Notes: a model not told the origin generated them from the letters alone. A stretch of 64,000 bases of DNA from JADJSS01 sp046329815 (GCA_046329815.1 JAXLTY010000002.1:310001-374000), one strand, 5' to 3'. Positions 16,268 through 25,324 are shown, counted from the stretch's first letter. Numbers and translations: made by a program.

Positions 16268-17071
16268 TTATTTCCATAAACTATCATTATGATAATCGCT
16301 GCTGTAATTTAATGCACAACTGCAACTGAATTTTACTTTATTATCAGGAAAAAATTGTTTGTACAACGACAATCTTTTTTCAAGAGAAACATGCAGCGGA
16401 TCAACTCGTTTATTCAGCCACATTCCAATGATTAGAGCAGGATCATGCTTTGGCGGTCGCCAGCCGTCATATATGCACAAACGCGTATGATAGATAAAAT
16501 GCATGCCTAATATTTTCTCTGTATAATAGTTTTTTTCAAGCACCGTAAAATTGCTTTTCTCAAATTTTTCAATAGAAACTATGGCTTTTCTATATTGATG
16601 CCCAAAATAAAATGCCATCAAAACGCTGGTAAAAATGCCTGCAAAAAAGAATATTCTCGATATATTAGATGTTGGTTTAAGTACATAATTCCAAAATAAT
16701 TGCACCGCAAAAAAATGCGGTACATAAGTTACTAATCCAACGACTACTAATATTAGTATTAAGCTTTCTAAATTCATTTCTTCTAAAAACAGGATGCAAT
16801 AGATAAAAATGCAAAAAGATATTCCGTTCAGAAAACTTATAACATGCACGAACCTGTTATTTTTAATCTTTAGCGGATAGATAATGCAGCAACTGAAACA
16901 GATAAACAATAAGACACTTGCCCATAAAGTCGGAATGCAAAACACCTGAAATAGTATATTTCCGATAATTATCGTAGATATCAGAATGAAATTGATTATC
17001 GATAAAACTCTTGGACTGAGAAAGAATTTTTTCTTTTCTGTGATAAATGCATTATCTAAAGATTCACTCAT
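16268..17071 (-). CDS. Hypothetical multi-pass membrane protein
   Basis: Protein of 267 residues. About five hydrophobic helices lie between residues 25 and 165 (LSIINFILISTIIIGNILF, LWASVLLFICFSCCIIY, and others). A C-terminal soluble part of about 100 residues contains FEKSNFTVLEKNYYTEKILGMHF and a Cys pair in FSCSCALNYSSDYHND. It probably works with, or is processed by, the CPBP protein encoded 15 bp downstream. I do not recognise the family. Confidence 0.6.
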   Translation of the reverse strand: MSESLDNAFITEKKKFFLSPRVLSIINFILISTIIIGNILFQVFCIPTLWASVLLFICFSCCIIYPLKIKNNRFVHVISFLNGISFCIFIYCILFLEEMNLESLILILVVVGLVTYVPHFFAVQLFWNYVLKPTSNISRIFFFAGIFTSVLMAFYFGHQYRKAIVSIEKFEKSNFTVLEKNYYTEKILGMHFIYHTRLCIYDGWRPPKHDPALIIGMWLNKRVDPLHVSLEKRLSLYKQFFPDNKVKFSCSCALNYSSDYHNDSLWK

Positions 17072-17233
17072 ATCTACTCAAATCTACTCGCAACAAACCA
17101 TATTTCCAAATATTTATTTATTGCAATACAATAAGCTTAAATTACCAAATTTTAAAATTCCAAATTATCCAATTTCGAATGCTGGAATTCAGTGATAAAT
17201 TGCTATCTTCGCACATCAAAATCAAAACTGTAA

Positions 17234-18175
17234 GTGGTAATTCCTGATTTACGTTTAATTTCCGGTAGAAATACCAACTATCTTTCACACAAGATAGCGG
17301 AAAGTTATGGGCAGGATTTAACACCTGTAGAAGTGATGCAATTCAGCGACGGCGAGTTCGAACCGGTAATCACAGAAAGTATTCGCGGTTCGTATGTGTT
17401 TTGTATTCAAAGCACCAATGCACCTGCTGATAACTTAATGGAATTATTGTTATTATTAGATGCTTCTAAAAGAGCATCAGCAGGTTATGTAGTTGCAGTA
17501 ATGCCATACTTTGGTTTGGCTCGACAAGACAGAAAAGACAAACCACGCGTGGCAATAGGTGCAAAGTTGGTAGCGAATATGCTGGTAGCAGCAGGTGCTC
17601 AGCGCATCATGACCATGGATTTACATTCACCGCAAATTCAGGGTTTCTTTGATATTCCTGTAGATCACTTGGAAGCAAACGCGATCTTCATTCCATACTT
17701 GAAAGAATTAGCATTAGACGAGTTAGTATTCGCTTCGCCTGATGTTGGCGGTATCAAACGTGCCAGAAACTATGCGAGGCAGTTCGATGCTGAACTAGTA
17801 ATTTGCGACAAACACCGTGCTAAATTCAACGAAATCGAATCTATGCGCCTGATTGGTGATGTAACCAATAAAAATGTGATTTTGGTTGATGATTTAATCG
17901 ATACAGGTGGAACATTATCTACAGCTGCAAATTTAATAAAGGAAAAAGGTGCTAAAAGTGTTCGAGCATTGATTACGCATCCTGTTTTATCAGGCAAAGC
18001 GTATGAAAAAATAGAAGCATCTGCTTTAACGGAATTAGTCGTTTGCGATACGATTCCAATGAAACAATCTTCATCAAAAATAAAAGTGCTGTCGGTAGCG
18101 TCTCTATTTGCAAGAGCCATCCGCAATGCACACGAGTTTAAATCAATTAATTCATTATTCATTCAAAAAAAGTAA
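17234..18175 (+). CDS. prs: Ribose-phosphate pyrophosphokinase
   Basis: Makes phosphoribosyl pyrophosphate from ribose-5-phosphate and ATP for nucleotide, His and Trp synthesis. The 313 residues carry the class I motifs: FSDGEFEPVITESIRG, the ATP-site YFGLARQDRKDKPR, MDLHSPQIQGFFDIPVDHL, and the PRPP loop VILVDDLIDTGGTL. A stop lies at 17231, so GTG at 17234 is the only start that keeps the N-terminus. A near-match -7 element (TATCTTCG) lies at about 17202-17209. rplY starts 5 bp after the stop and should be cotranscribed. Confidence 0.95.
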   Translation: MVIPDLRLISGRNTNYLSHKIAESYGQDLTPVEVMQFSDGEFEPVITESIRGSYVFCIQSTNAPADNLMELLLLLDASKRASAGYVVAVMPYFGLARQDRKDKPRVAIGAKLVANMLVAAGAQRIMTMDLHSPQIQGFFDIPVDHLEANAIFIPYLKELALDELVFASPDVGGIKRARNYARQFDAELVICDKHRAKFNEIESMRLIGDVTNKNVILVDDLIDTGGTLSTAANLIKEKGAKSVRALITHPVLSGKAYEKIEASALTELVVCDTIPMKQSSSKIKVLSVASLFARAIRNAHEFKSINSLFIQKK

Positions 18176-18180
18176 ATTTT

Positions 18181-18780
18181 ATGCAAACAATTACCATTAG
18201 CGGAAAAGCTAGACAAAGCGTAGGAAAAGTAGCCACTAAAGCAGATAGAGTTGCCGGCAATATTCCATGCGTGATGTATGCGGGAAACGAGGTGGTGCAC
18301 TTCACTTCAACTCTTTCAGAATTGAGAGGAATCCTGTACACACCGAAATTCTTCAAAGCGATCATCAACATTGATGGCACAACACATGAAGCGTTATTAA
18401 AAGACGTACAAGCTCATCCTTTGACAGAAGAGATCTTACACATTGATTTTCACAAATTAACACCTGGCGTTAAAGTAATCGTGGAAATTCCGATCAAAGT
18501 TGTAGGACAATCACCTGGCGTTAAAGAAGGTGGTAAATTATTAGTGAAAGTTCGTAAAGTGAAAGTAAAAACGTTACCTGAACACTTAAAAGACACAATC
18601 GAAGTAGATATCACACCATTGAAATTAGGTCAGTCGTTCAAAGTTAGAGACATCAAAGAAGCTAACTTTGAAATCTTAAACTCACCATCAATTCCATTGG
18701 TATCTGTAGAGATCACAAGAGCATTGAAATCTGCTGCAACAGACGCTGCAAAAGCAGAAGCATCTGCAAAGAAAAAATAA
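18181..18780 (+). CDS. rplY: 50S ribosomal protein bL25 (long Ctc type)
   Basis: Binds 5S rRNA in the large subunit. The 199 residues form the long, two-domain CTC/TL5 version: N-terminal L25 domain (ISGKARQSVGKVATKADRVAGNIPCVMY, DVQAHPLTEEILHIDF) and C-terminal beta domain (IPIKVVGQSPGVKEGGKLLVKVRKVKVKTLPEHL, IEVDITPLKLGQSFKVRDI), with an Ala/Lys tail. The prs-rplY order is common in bacteria. A strong terminator follows. Confidence 0.96.
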   Translation: MQTITISGKARQSVGKVATKADRVAGNIPCVMYAGNEVVHFTSTLSELRGILYTPKFFKAIINIDGTTHEALLKDVQAHPLTEEILHIDFHKLTPGVKVIVEIPIKVVGQSPGVKEGGKLLVKVRKVKVKTLPEHLKDTIEVDITPLKLGQSFKVRDIKEANFEILNSPSIPLVSVEITRALKSAATDAAKAEASAKKK

Positions 18781-18800
18781 CAACCGGTTTTGTTATACTA

Positions 18801-18840
18801 AAAAGCCGTTTCGTTTTATTCGAAACGGCTTTTCTTTTTT
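18801..18840 (+). terminator. Terminator of prs-rplY
   Basis: Perfect 13-bp inverted repeat AAAAGCCGTTTCG / CGAAACGGCTTTT with a 7-base loop, followed by CTTTTTTT, 20 bp after the rplY stop. Confidence 0.9.
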
Positions 18841-18862
18841 TATTTTATACACATCTGTAAAA

Positions 18863-18893
18863 AAAATGCTCTGATGAAAATCAGAGCATTTTT
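18863..18893 (-). terminator. Terminator of the aldolase gene
   Basis: Perfect inverted repeat AAAATGCTCTGAT / ATCAGAGCATTTT with a GAAA loop; on the minus strand a T run follows. It lies 20 bp after the aldolase stop. Confidence 0.85.
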
Positions 18894-18913
18894 ACTATTT
18901 GTGAGTTTGTTAA

Positions 18914-19969
18914 TTACGCAATCGTCACATCTTTATCTAAATAAACATCTTGTATAGCGTTTAATAATTCCACGCCAACTTTTACTTCTTTTTGGAATGC
19001 TTTTCTGCCTGAAATTAAACCTGTTCCGCCGGCGCGTTTATTGATGATGGCTGTTTCTACTGCTTCCGCTAAATCAGTCAATCCTTTGCTTTCGCCACCA
19101 GAATTGATCAAACCATTTCTGCCCATGTAGCAGTTTGCTACTTGGTAACGTGTTAAATCTATTGGATGATCAGTAGTTAATTCGCTATATACTTTTGCAT
19201 GTGTTTTGCCAAATTTCAACGCATTGTAACCACCATTCAGCGTAGGTAATTTTTGTTTGATAATATCTGCCTGAATGGTAACACCTAAATGGTTTGCCTG
19301 AGAAGATAAATCCGTTGCAGTATGATAGTCAACACCATCTTTTTTAAATTCATTGTTGCGTGTATAGCACCATAAAATAGTAGCCATACCTAATTCATGC
19401 GCGTATTCAAATGCTTTCGCCACTTCCACAATCTGGCGTTTTGATTCTGCTGAACCAAAATAAATGGTTGCACCAACTGCAACAGCGCCCATATTCCAGG
19501 CATCTTTTATAGAACCAAACATAATTTGGTCAAAAGAATTTGGATAAGACAAAAATTCGTTATGGTTGATTTTTACAATGAAAGGAATTTTATGTGCATA
19601 TTTTCTGGCAACAGAACCTAACACACCAAATGTAGAAGCAACTGCATTACAGCCACCTTCTATTGCTAATTTTACGATATTTTCTGAATCAAAGTAGATT
19701 GGATTTGGAGCAAAACTCGCACCGCCACTATGCTCAATACCTTGGTCAACCGGCAAAATAGAAACATAACCGGTATTTGCCAAACGACCAGTTCCGTAGA
19801 TTTGTTGCAAACTGCGCAAAACCTGCGGATTTCTGTTGCTTTGTAACCAAATTTGATTTACAAAATCAGGATTCGGTAAGTGCAATAAAGATTTATCAAT
19901 AGTTTTACAAGTGTGATTCAATAAAGAACTGGCTTTTTCTTCGCCTAATAATTGTGAATAGTTGCTCAT
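18914..19969 (-). CDS. fbaB: Class I fructose-bisphosphate aldolase (DhnA/FbaB type)
   Basis: Schiff-base aldolase interconverting fructose 1,6-bisphosphate with glyceraldehyde-3-phosphate and dihydroxyacetone phosphate. The 351 residues match the DhnA-type bacterial family: ILPVDQGIEHSGG, VGATIYFGSAESKRQI, the Lys-containing IQADIIKQKLPTLNGGYNALKFGK, and NSGGESKGLTDLAEAVETAIINKRAGGTGLISGRKAF for phosphate binding. Its promoter box is at 19990-19997 and its terminator at 18863-18893, so it is transcribed alone. Confidence 0.92.
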   Translation of the reverse strand: MSNYSQLLGEEKASSLLNHTCKTIDKSLLHLPNPDFVNQIWLQSNRNPQVLRSLQQIYGTGRLANTGYVSILPVDQGIEHSGGASFAPNPIYFDSENIVKLAIEGGCNAVASTFGVLGSVARKYAHKIPFIVKINHNEFLSYPNSFDQIMFGSIKDAWNMGAVAVGATIYFGSAESKRQIVEVAKAFEYAHELGMATILWCYTRNNEFKKDGVDYHTATDLSSQANHLGVTIQADIIKQKLPTLNGGYNALKFGKTHAKVYSELTTDHPIDLTRYQVANCYMGRNGLINSGGESKGLTDLAEAVETAIINKRAGGTGLISGRKAFQKEVKVGVELLNAIQDVYLDKDVTIA

Positions 19970-19989
19970 TATGCTGATTTTAACGAGCG

Positions 19990-19997
19990 CAAAGATA
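19990..19997 (-). promoter_or_regulatory. -7 box (TATCTTTG) before the aldolase gene
   Basis: Exact TAnnTTTG match on the minus strand, 21 bp before the ATG at 19969. A short heptamer-like stretch (20003-20023) lies just upstream of it. Confidence 0.5.
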
Positions 19998-20048
19998 AAT
20001 AAAAGTAACGAGTCGTGAGTAATGTATAAAAGAGATTTTATCTACAAA

Positions 20049-20453
20049 TCAGAAATGCAGCCATTTTATTGCAATCAAATAAGATAAAACAGAAACACTT
20101 GCAGTAAGAAAGGTGCCCCAAATTATATCAACAATAACTACCGAAACTGGCCACTGTTGAATAGTTGCCATGTTGGTCAGGTCGTAAGTAGCGTAACACA
20201 AAAATCCTAAGAATATACCATTTATTAAAGCTAATTTCCACGAATGCGCAGAAATGGCCGGAAATTGACAGAAGTACAAAATTCCAAAAATGTAAATAGT
20301 ATAAAATACAACGGCTGGAATGGTATTAAACTCACCATTAAAAATAAACCCTAATTTTTCTTTGTAGAAATTTTTTGCGACCACACCAAGCCATAAAAGA
20401 TCCAGCGCTAAAAGCAAAGCGGCAATAATTATGATGAGTAGAACATATTTCAC
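20049..20453 (-). CDS. DUF2177 family membrane protein
   Basis: Protein of 134 residues with four hydrophobic helices. The features of DUF2177 are present: LLALDLLWLGVVAKNFYKEKLGF near the N-terminus, and GFLCYATYDLTNMATIQQWPVSVVIVDIIWGTFLT. The function of the family is unknown. The start is GTG at 20453, 13 bp after the stop of the B12-receptor-like gene, so the two are probably cotranscribed. Confidence 0.85.
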   Translation of the reverse strand: MKYVLLIIIIAALLLALDLLWLGVVAKNFYKEKLGFIFNGEFNTIPAVVFYTIYIFGILYFCQFPAISAHSWKLALINGIFLGFLCYATYDLTNMATIQQWPVSVVIVDIIWGTFLTASVSVLSYLIAIKWLHF

Positions 20454-20466
20454 CTATACAATACAA

Positions 20467-21213
20467 TCAGCGATTAATTTTGTTTAGCAATTCCTGAAAA
20501 TAAGCAGGCGCATTTAGCATTTTGCTGCCATACCACGAGAAATATTCACCGTCAACTAATAAAATTTTAGCATTTGGCATTTGCTGCCGGATTTCTGCGA
20601 TATGTTTTTCGGTAAATGGATATGGTTCTGACGATAATAAAACTAATTTGCAATTAGCAAAATATGAAGTTTGTAAATTATTGATAATTGGATATCGCGT
20701 TTGATGTGCAAACATATTTTTCAAACCTATCGTTTCCAGAATCGCATGAATAAATGTGTCTTTGCCAATGCTCATATAAGGTTTACGCCAGATTAAGTAT
20801 AATGTTGGAATATTACTAAGCAGTTTTTGTATGGTAGAGAAATTAGATTTGGTTTGCTCCATAATTTCAAATGCTTTTGCTTCGGTTTGAGTGAGTTTAC
20901 CAATCTTCTCCATCATTTTATAATTATCTTCCAGGTTTTTTATATCGAAAACAACTACCTTAAATTCCATTTGTAATTGTTGAATTTGTTCTTTTACATT
21001 TTCTTCTTTCGTTGCGAAAATTAAAGTGGGTTGCAATGCTTTTATTTTTGCCAAATCAATGTTTTTGGTGCCGCCAACAGTTGGAATTTTACTGACTTTT
21101 TCTTTTGGATGAATGCAGAATTTAGTTCTTCCAATAATATCATTTTCTAATCCAAGATCGAATAATAATAATGTAACAGAAGGTACAAGTGATATGATTT
21201 TATGTTGCGGCAT
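20467..21213 (-). CDS. BtuF-like helical-backbone metal/cobalamin receptor domain protein
   Basis: Protein of 248 residues with the BtuF/FecB-type fold. It starts IISLVPSVTLLLFDLGLENDIIGRTKFCIHP, followed by VGGTKNIDLAKIKALQPTLIFATKEENVKEQI and the long backbone helix (NYKMMEKIGKLTQTEAKAFEIMEQTKSNF). There is no signal peptide, so it may be cytoplasmic, unlike the classical periplasmic BtuF. Such signal-less versions are common in Bacteroidota near corrinoid or generic metabolism genes. The ligand cannot be confirmed from sequence. No transporter partner lies nearby. Confidence 0.75.
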   Translation of the reverse strand: MPQHKIISLVPSVTLLLFDLGLENDIIGRTKFCIHPKEKVSKIPTVGGTKNIDLAKIKALQPTLIFATKEENVKEQIQQLQMEFKVVVFDIKNLEDNYKMMEKIGKLTQTEAKAFEIMEQTKSNFSTIQKLLSNIPTLYLIWRKPYMSIGKDTFIHAILETIGLKNMFAHQTRYPIINNLQTSYFANCKLVLLSSEPYPFTEKHIAEIRQQMPNAKILLVDGEYFSWYGSKMLNAPAYFQELLNKINR

Positions 21214-21234
21214 GTTACAAAATACTTATTTTTG
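21205..21234 (+). promoter_or_regulatory. Full -33/-7 promoter before the YcxB-like gene
   Basis: TTG at 21205-21207 and TATTTTTG at 21227-21234 with a 19-bp spacer, 17 bp before the ATG at 21252. It is one of two places in the window where both halves of the Bacteroidota consensus are visible. It overlaps the start of the divergent receptor gene. Confidence 0.55.
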
Positions 21235-21251
21235 TTAAAAGATTATCAGGA

Positions 21252-21764
21252 ATGGAAGTTGAATTTAAACAAACACTGAACGAAAAAGATTATGTAGATT
21301 TTGCTGTCAAAAATTATTTTACAGCCAATAAACGACAACTCTTTTCAGCACTGCTGTTGCCAGCAATTGGTCTGATTTGTATGATCGTTTATTTTGTTAT
21401 ACAACCGGAAGATAATTTTTTACTAATATTAGCTGGTGTTTGGTTATTGTTTCCGGTACTTCGGTATTTTAACATTAAAAGGCATTTCAGCAATGTACTT
21501 AAAACGGAGAAATTCAGATGCAGAGAAACAACCTATACTTTTAACGATAATGATTTTACGGCAGCAAATGATTTGTTAAGCACTACGGTAAAATATGTTG
21601 CCGTGCATGATATCAAAGAATCGAAGAAATATATTCAGATTTATTTAAGCGCTTCTTCTGCTTATATTATAGATAAAGATCAATTAGGTGAAGAGAATTT
21701 AGCATTGCTAAAAAAGATAATCAGTAAAATTCATCCAACTGCGTTGTTTAATGAAATCAACTAA
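21252..21764 (+). CDS. YcxB-like membrane protein
   Basis: Protein of 170 residues: short N-terminal soluble strand (MEVEFKQTLNEKDYVDF), two adjacent transmembrane helices at about 35-75, and a C-terminal YcxB-like domain (YTFNDNDFTAANDLLSTTVKYVAVHDIKESKKYIQIYLSASSAYIIDKDQL). The architecture matches YcxB-like proteins of unknown function. It has its own promoter and ends 3 bp from the convergent ccmC stop. Confidence 0.7.
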   Translation: MEVEFKQTLNEKDYVDFAVKNYFTANKRQLFSALLLPAIGLICMIVYFVIQPEDNFLLILAGVWLLFPVLRYFNIKRHFSNVLKTEKFRCRETTYTFNDNDFTAANDLLSTTVKYVAVHDIKESKKYIQIYLSASSAYIIDKDQLGEENLALLKKIISKIHPTALFNEIN

Positions 21765-21767
21765 AAA

Positions 21768-22445
21768 TTACTCAATATCCAATTGATGTATCTTTCTGAA
21801 AATTTTAACCGATCTTACTTTTAACGTTGCAATCCAAACGGCTAATAAAATCCAGCCGATCACAGCAGGATAAAAAACAATACGCAGATTATTATCTAAG
21901 TCGTAGCTGTTGAAACCAGGATTTCCGCCATTTCCAGGATGCAGCGAAGCACCAGCAACGCGTGGAATCACGCCAATCAGCACCATAAACATCACAAAAG
22001 CAAAAATGGAATACACAGCAGAAAAACGTGCTCTTTTTTCTTCGTCTTCAAATGAGCCGCGTAAAATAAAATAAGCAGCATATACTAATAAAGCAGCAGC
22101 TGCACCGTTTAATTTTACTTCCTGAAAAACCCACCAGGCGCCCCAAGTTACGCGTGCCCAAATCGATCCGGTAATAATTCCTAAAATACCAAACACAAAA
22201 CCAACTGTTGCAAATGAACTTGCTTTAACATCATATTGAATGTTGGATTTGTTTAGATAAAGTAAACTGTAAATCATTGAAGTAAACATTAAAGTAATCA
22301 TCGCGAACCACATCGGTACATGGAAATATAAATTGCGAATGGATTCTTCTAAGATATTCATTTCAGGAATTTGTCCTGAAAAACCTATAATTACAGTGTA
22401 TAACAAGCAAATCACACACAATATTTTCCACCAGTAATCTTTCAT
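21768..22445 (-). CDS. ccmC: Heme exporter/cytochrome c biogenesis protein CcmC-like
   Basis: Inner-membrane heme-handling protein of the CcmC/CcsA family with 225 residues and about six helices. The tryptophan-rich heme loop reads TWGAWWVFQEVKLNGAA. Conserved His are in YFHVPMWFAM before it and in GASLHPGNGG after it. It presents heme to the cytochrome c maturation machinery. The ccmB gene lies directly upstream with a 9-bp gap, as in the usual cluster, but ccmA, ccmE and ccmF are not in the window. Confidence 0.88.
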   Translation of the reverse strand: MKDYWWKILCVICLLYTVIIGFSGQIPEMNILEESIRNLYFHVPMWFAMITLMFTSMIYSLLYLNKSNIQYDVKASSFATVGFVFGILGIITGSIWARVTWGAWWVFQEVKLNGAAAALLVYAAYFILRGSFEDEEKRARFSAVYSIFAFVMFMVLIGVIPRVAGASLHPGNGGNPGFNSYDLDNNLRIVFYPAVIGWILLAVWIATLKVRSVKIFRKIHQLDIE

Positions 22446-22454
22446 AAATAAATT

Positions 22455-23123
22455 TTAATCGCGCCAAATATACGGAAACAAAATGACTGATAAAACCAGT
22501 GTAATGATGTCTAATAAAGCAATGGCGCCAAGATTGGCATACATGTCTTTATCAGAAATACTGAAATCTGCCAAACCGCTCATTCGCACAATTAATAATA
22601 ATAACGGCAAAATGATCGGAAAACCTAAAATAGCAAGCAATACCACATTTTGCGTGCGTGCTGTGATAGCTGATAATAAAGTAAATAAATTAGAAAATCC
22701 GACAGAACCTAAAACTACCGTTAATAAAAACAATTTTTTGCTTTGCACGTTTTCATTGAAGAAAAGAGTCATTACACCAAAAATGATAAACGATAACAGT
22801 ATAATGTAAATCGCGTTATAAATGGTCTTTGATAAAATAATTTCAACCGGCGATGCAATATTTCGCAAATAATAAAACTGTTCATTAGCATCTTTCATAA
22901 AACTTTTAGAAACAGCATTCACTGTGGTAAACAATGAAATGATCCAAAACAATGCAATCCAGGTTGGAATATTGATGTTGCCTTGAAAAACCAAATAAAT
23001 TAAAAAAGTAGTTCCTAATACATATATAAAGATGGTTGCAATAGCAGTTTTTTGCCGCCATTCCATCAGGCACTCTTTTTGTATGAGTTTTAGGATATTG
23101 TTCAAGCCAAAATAATTATTCAC
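22455..23123 (-). CDS. ccmB: Heme exporter permease CcmB
   Basis: Membrane subunit of the CcmAB ABC complex in system I cytochrome c maturation. The 222 residues carry about six helices and the family pattern LIQKECLMEWRQKTAIATIFIYVLGTTFL near the start and GSVGFSNLFTLLSAITARTQNVVLLAILGFPIILPLLLL. The annotated start is GTG at 23123, but a TATTTTTG box occupies 23123-23130 and overlaps this codon, so translation may begin a few codons later. The closest in-frame ATG is Met20, which would cut the domain. Confidence 0.88.
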   Translation of the reverse strand: MNNYFGLNNILKLIQKECLMEWRQKTAIATIFIYVLGTTFLIYLVFQGNINIPTWIALFWIISLFTTVNAVSKSFMKDANEQFYYLRNIASPVEIILSKTIYNAIYIILLSFIIFGVMTLFFNENVQSKKLFLLTVVLGSVGFSNLFTLLSAITARTQNVVLLAILGFPIILPLLLLIVRMSGLADFSISDKDMYANLGAIALLDIITLVLSVILFPYIWRD

Positions 23124-23130
23124 AAAAATA
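23123..23130 (-). promoter_or_regulatory. -7-like box (TATTTTTG) overlapping the ccmB start
   Basis: Exact TAnnTTTG match whose last base is the first base of the GTG start. If used, the message would begin downstream of that codon, so either the box is fortuitous or the start is later. Confidence 0.3.
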
Positions 23131-23166
23131 AGCTATTTTGCCTAAGTAATAAGTAAAAATTATAGT

Positions 23167-23772
23167 ATGCAAACAAGAAGCCGTCAAATAAAAATTATTC
23201 TGTTATTGCTAATGTTTTTATGTTTAGTGAATACAACTTACGCTAAAAAGAAAAAGAAGAAAAAGAAACCCACATCTCAGACAACAGTAGTTGTTACTTC
23301 AAAAAATACTAAAAAAGATTCAATACAAAAAAAGCCGGTTCCTATTGATATTGAATCATCTGAAACTAAATCAGATGTCGATGGTTTACTTTGGTTTGCC
23401 AAACAACAACTCGGAACGCCTTATAAATATGCATCGGCCGATCCGAAAAATGGTGGTTTGGATTGTTCCGGATTTTTGTATTATGTTTTTCAGCATTTTA
23501 AAATCTCTGTGCCACGTTCTTCCAAAGATTACATGAATTTCGGTAAAACGATTGATAAATATGCTGCACAAAAAGGTGATGTCATCGTATTCACCGGAAC
23601 AGATGCTACACAACGCATTGGTGGTCATGTTGGTTTGGTATTGGAAAATGATAATGGTGATATTACTTTTATTCATGGTTCTTCCGGAAAGGCAAATGGT
23701 GTTACTATTTCCAAACTTTCTGAAGGTTATTATACACAACGTTTTTTAAAAGTGGTAAGAGTGATAAAATAA
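23167..23772 (+). CDS. Secreted NlpC/P60 (C40) peptidoglycan endopeptidase
   Basis: Cell-wall hydrolase, probably cutting D-Glu-diaminopimelate bonds in peptidoglycan stems. A signal peptide covers about 1-26 (ending TTYA), then a Lys-rich run (KKKKKKKKPTS) and a Thr/Ser linker. The C40 domain is at about 75-200: catalytic Cys in GGLDCSGFLYYVFQ, a His in GGHVGLVLENDNG, and a third polar residue in FIHGSSGKANGV. The Lys stretch directly after the signal peptide may bind the envelope. It stands alone between ccmB (divergent) and accC. Confidence 0.88.
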   Translation: MQTRSRQIKIILLLLMFLCLVNTTYAKKKKKKKKPTSQTTVVVTSKNTKKDSIQKKPVPIDIESSETKSDVDGLLWFAKQQLGTPYKYASADPKNGGLDCSGFLYYVFQHFKISVPRSSKDYMNFGKTIDKYAAQKGDVIVFTGTDATQRIGGHVGLVLENDNGDITFIHGSSGKANGVTISKLSEGYYTQRFLKVVRVIK

Positions 23773-23806
23773 TCATAAAATGATATGGTTAATGATAACA
23801 GAATTG

Positions 23807-23814
23807 TATTTTTG
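23807..23814 (+). promoter_or_regulatory. -7 box (TATTTTTG) before accC
   Basis: Exact TAnnTTTG match 12 bp before the accC ATG at 23827, which would give a very short leader. No clear TTG element. Confidence 0.4.
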
Positions 23815-23826
23815 TAATACAGACTT

Positions 23827-25305
23827 ATGAAAAAGATATTAGTAGCGAACAGAGGTGAAATCGCATTGCGCGTAATGCGCACATGCAAACAAATGGGTAT
23901 TTCCACAGTTGCCATATATTCAGAAGCAGACCGCAATTCGCCACATGTGCGTTTCGCAGATGAAGCGGTTTGTGTTGGTGCAGCGCCTTCAAAAGAATCT
24001 TATTTAAAAATTGATACGATAATTGATGTTTGCAAAAAACTGAATGTCGATGGTGTACATCCGGGTTATGGTTTTTTAAGTGAAAATGCAGCGTTTGCAG
24101 AAGCATGTGAAAAGAACGGAATCATTTTTATCGGACCAACCGTAGAAGCAATTGAAATAATGGGCAGCAAACTGGCAGCAAAACAAGCCGTTTCCAAATT
24201 TGATGTGCCTTTAGTTCCGGGAACAGATCAGCCGATTACAGATGTTGCTGAAGCGAAAAAATTAGCGACAAAAATTGGTTTTCCAATTTTAATAAAAGCA
24301 TCAGCAGGTGGCGGCGGAAAAGGTATGCGTATCGTAAACAATGAAGCGGAATTTGAAGAACAAATGAAACTGGCAGTTTCTGAAGCCGTTTCTGCATTTG
24401 GTGATGGCAGCGTTTTTATTGAAAAATTTGTGACTTCACCACGACATATAGAAATTCAGGTATTAGGCGATACGCACGGAAATATTTTATACTTATTTGA
24501 GCGCGATTGCAGTGTGCAACGTCGTCATCAGAAAGTAGTTGAAGAAGCGCCGAGTTCCTGTTTAACACCTGCTTTGCGCAAAAAAATGGGCGAAGCTGCC
24601 GTACAGGTTGCTAAAGCTGTTAATTACATTGGCGCCGGAACAGTAGAATTCATTGTAAACGATAAACTGGAGTTCTATTTTCTGGAAATGAATACGCGTT
24701 TACAGGTGGAACATCCGGTAACAGAAATGATTACCGGAATTGATTTGGTGAAAGAGCAAATTCAGATTGCGCGCGGCGAAAAAATTGGTTTTACACAAGA
24801 CGATCTGAAAATAAATGGTCATGCATTGGAATTGCGCGTGTATGCAGAAGATCCGGAAAATAATTTCCTGCCTGATATCGGTAAGTTAGAAGTGTACGAA
24901 ACACCAAAAGGTGATGGCATCCGCGTAGATGATGGCTTTGAGCAAGGCATGGATATTCCAATTTATTATGATCCTATGATTGCGAAATTAGTAGTGCATG
25001 GAAAAAATAGAATGGACGCTATCGAAAAAATGAAACAAGCCATTGCTGATTATAAAATCGTAGGTGTAAAAACGACGTTGCCGTTTGGATTGTTTGTATT
25101 AAATCATGCTGCATTTACGACAGGAAATTTTGATACTAAATTTGTAGATAATTATTTTGATCCGAAAAAAGTAAATGAAACCGAAGTAACATTAGCGGCA
25201 TTATTAGCTGCTAAATTATTCAGTGAAAACGAACAGGCATTTTCTATATCAGAACATGGAAATTTAGATGCAGCTTCAAATTGGTCTGTGAATAGAGCAA
25301 GATAG
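23827..25305 (+). CDS. accC: Biotin carboxylase subunit of an acyl-CoA carboxylase
   Basis: ATP-dependent carboxylation of biotin on the carrier protein. The 492 residues have the standard order: N-terminal domain (ILVANRGEIALRVMRTCKQMGI), ATP-grasp with the glycine-rich loop (IKASAGGGGKGMRIV), catalytic region (FLEMNTRLQVEHPVTEMITGIDLV) and C-terminal domain (RVYAEDPENNFLPDIGKL). No biotinyl or carboxyltransferase domain is fused, and no accB is adjacent. It may serve acetyl-CoA or propionyl-CoA carboxylase. The last 40 residues (SISEHGNLDAASNWSVNRAR) extend beyond the E. coli enzyme. Confidence 0.93.
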   Translation: MKKILVANRGEIALRVMRTCKQMGISTVAIYSEADRNSPHVRFADEAVCVGAAPSKESYLKIDTIIDVCKKLNVDGVHPGYGFLSENAAFAEACEKNGIIFIGPTVEAIEIMGSKLAAKQAVSKFDVPLVPGTDQPITDVAEAKKLATKIGFPILIKASAGGGGKGMRIVNNEAEFEEQMKLAVSEAVSAFGDGSVFIEKFVTSPRHIEIQVLGDTHGNILYLFERDCSVQRRHQKVVEEAPSSCLTPALRKKMGEAAVQVAKAVNYIGAGTVEFIVNDKLEFYFLEMNTRLQVEHPVTEMITGIDLVKEQIQIARGEKIGFTQDDLKINGHALELRVYAEDPENNFLPDIGKLEVYETPKGDGIRVDDGFEQGMDIPIYYDPMIAKLVVHGKNRMDAIEKMKQAIADYKIVGVKTTLPFGLFVLNHAAFTTGNFDTKFVDNYFDPKKVNETEVTLAALLAAKLFSENEQAFSISEHGNLDAASNWSVNRAR

Positions 25306-25324
25306 ATTTTTAAAATAATAAAAT

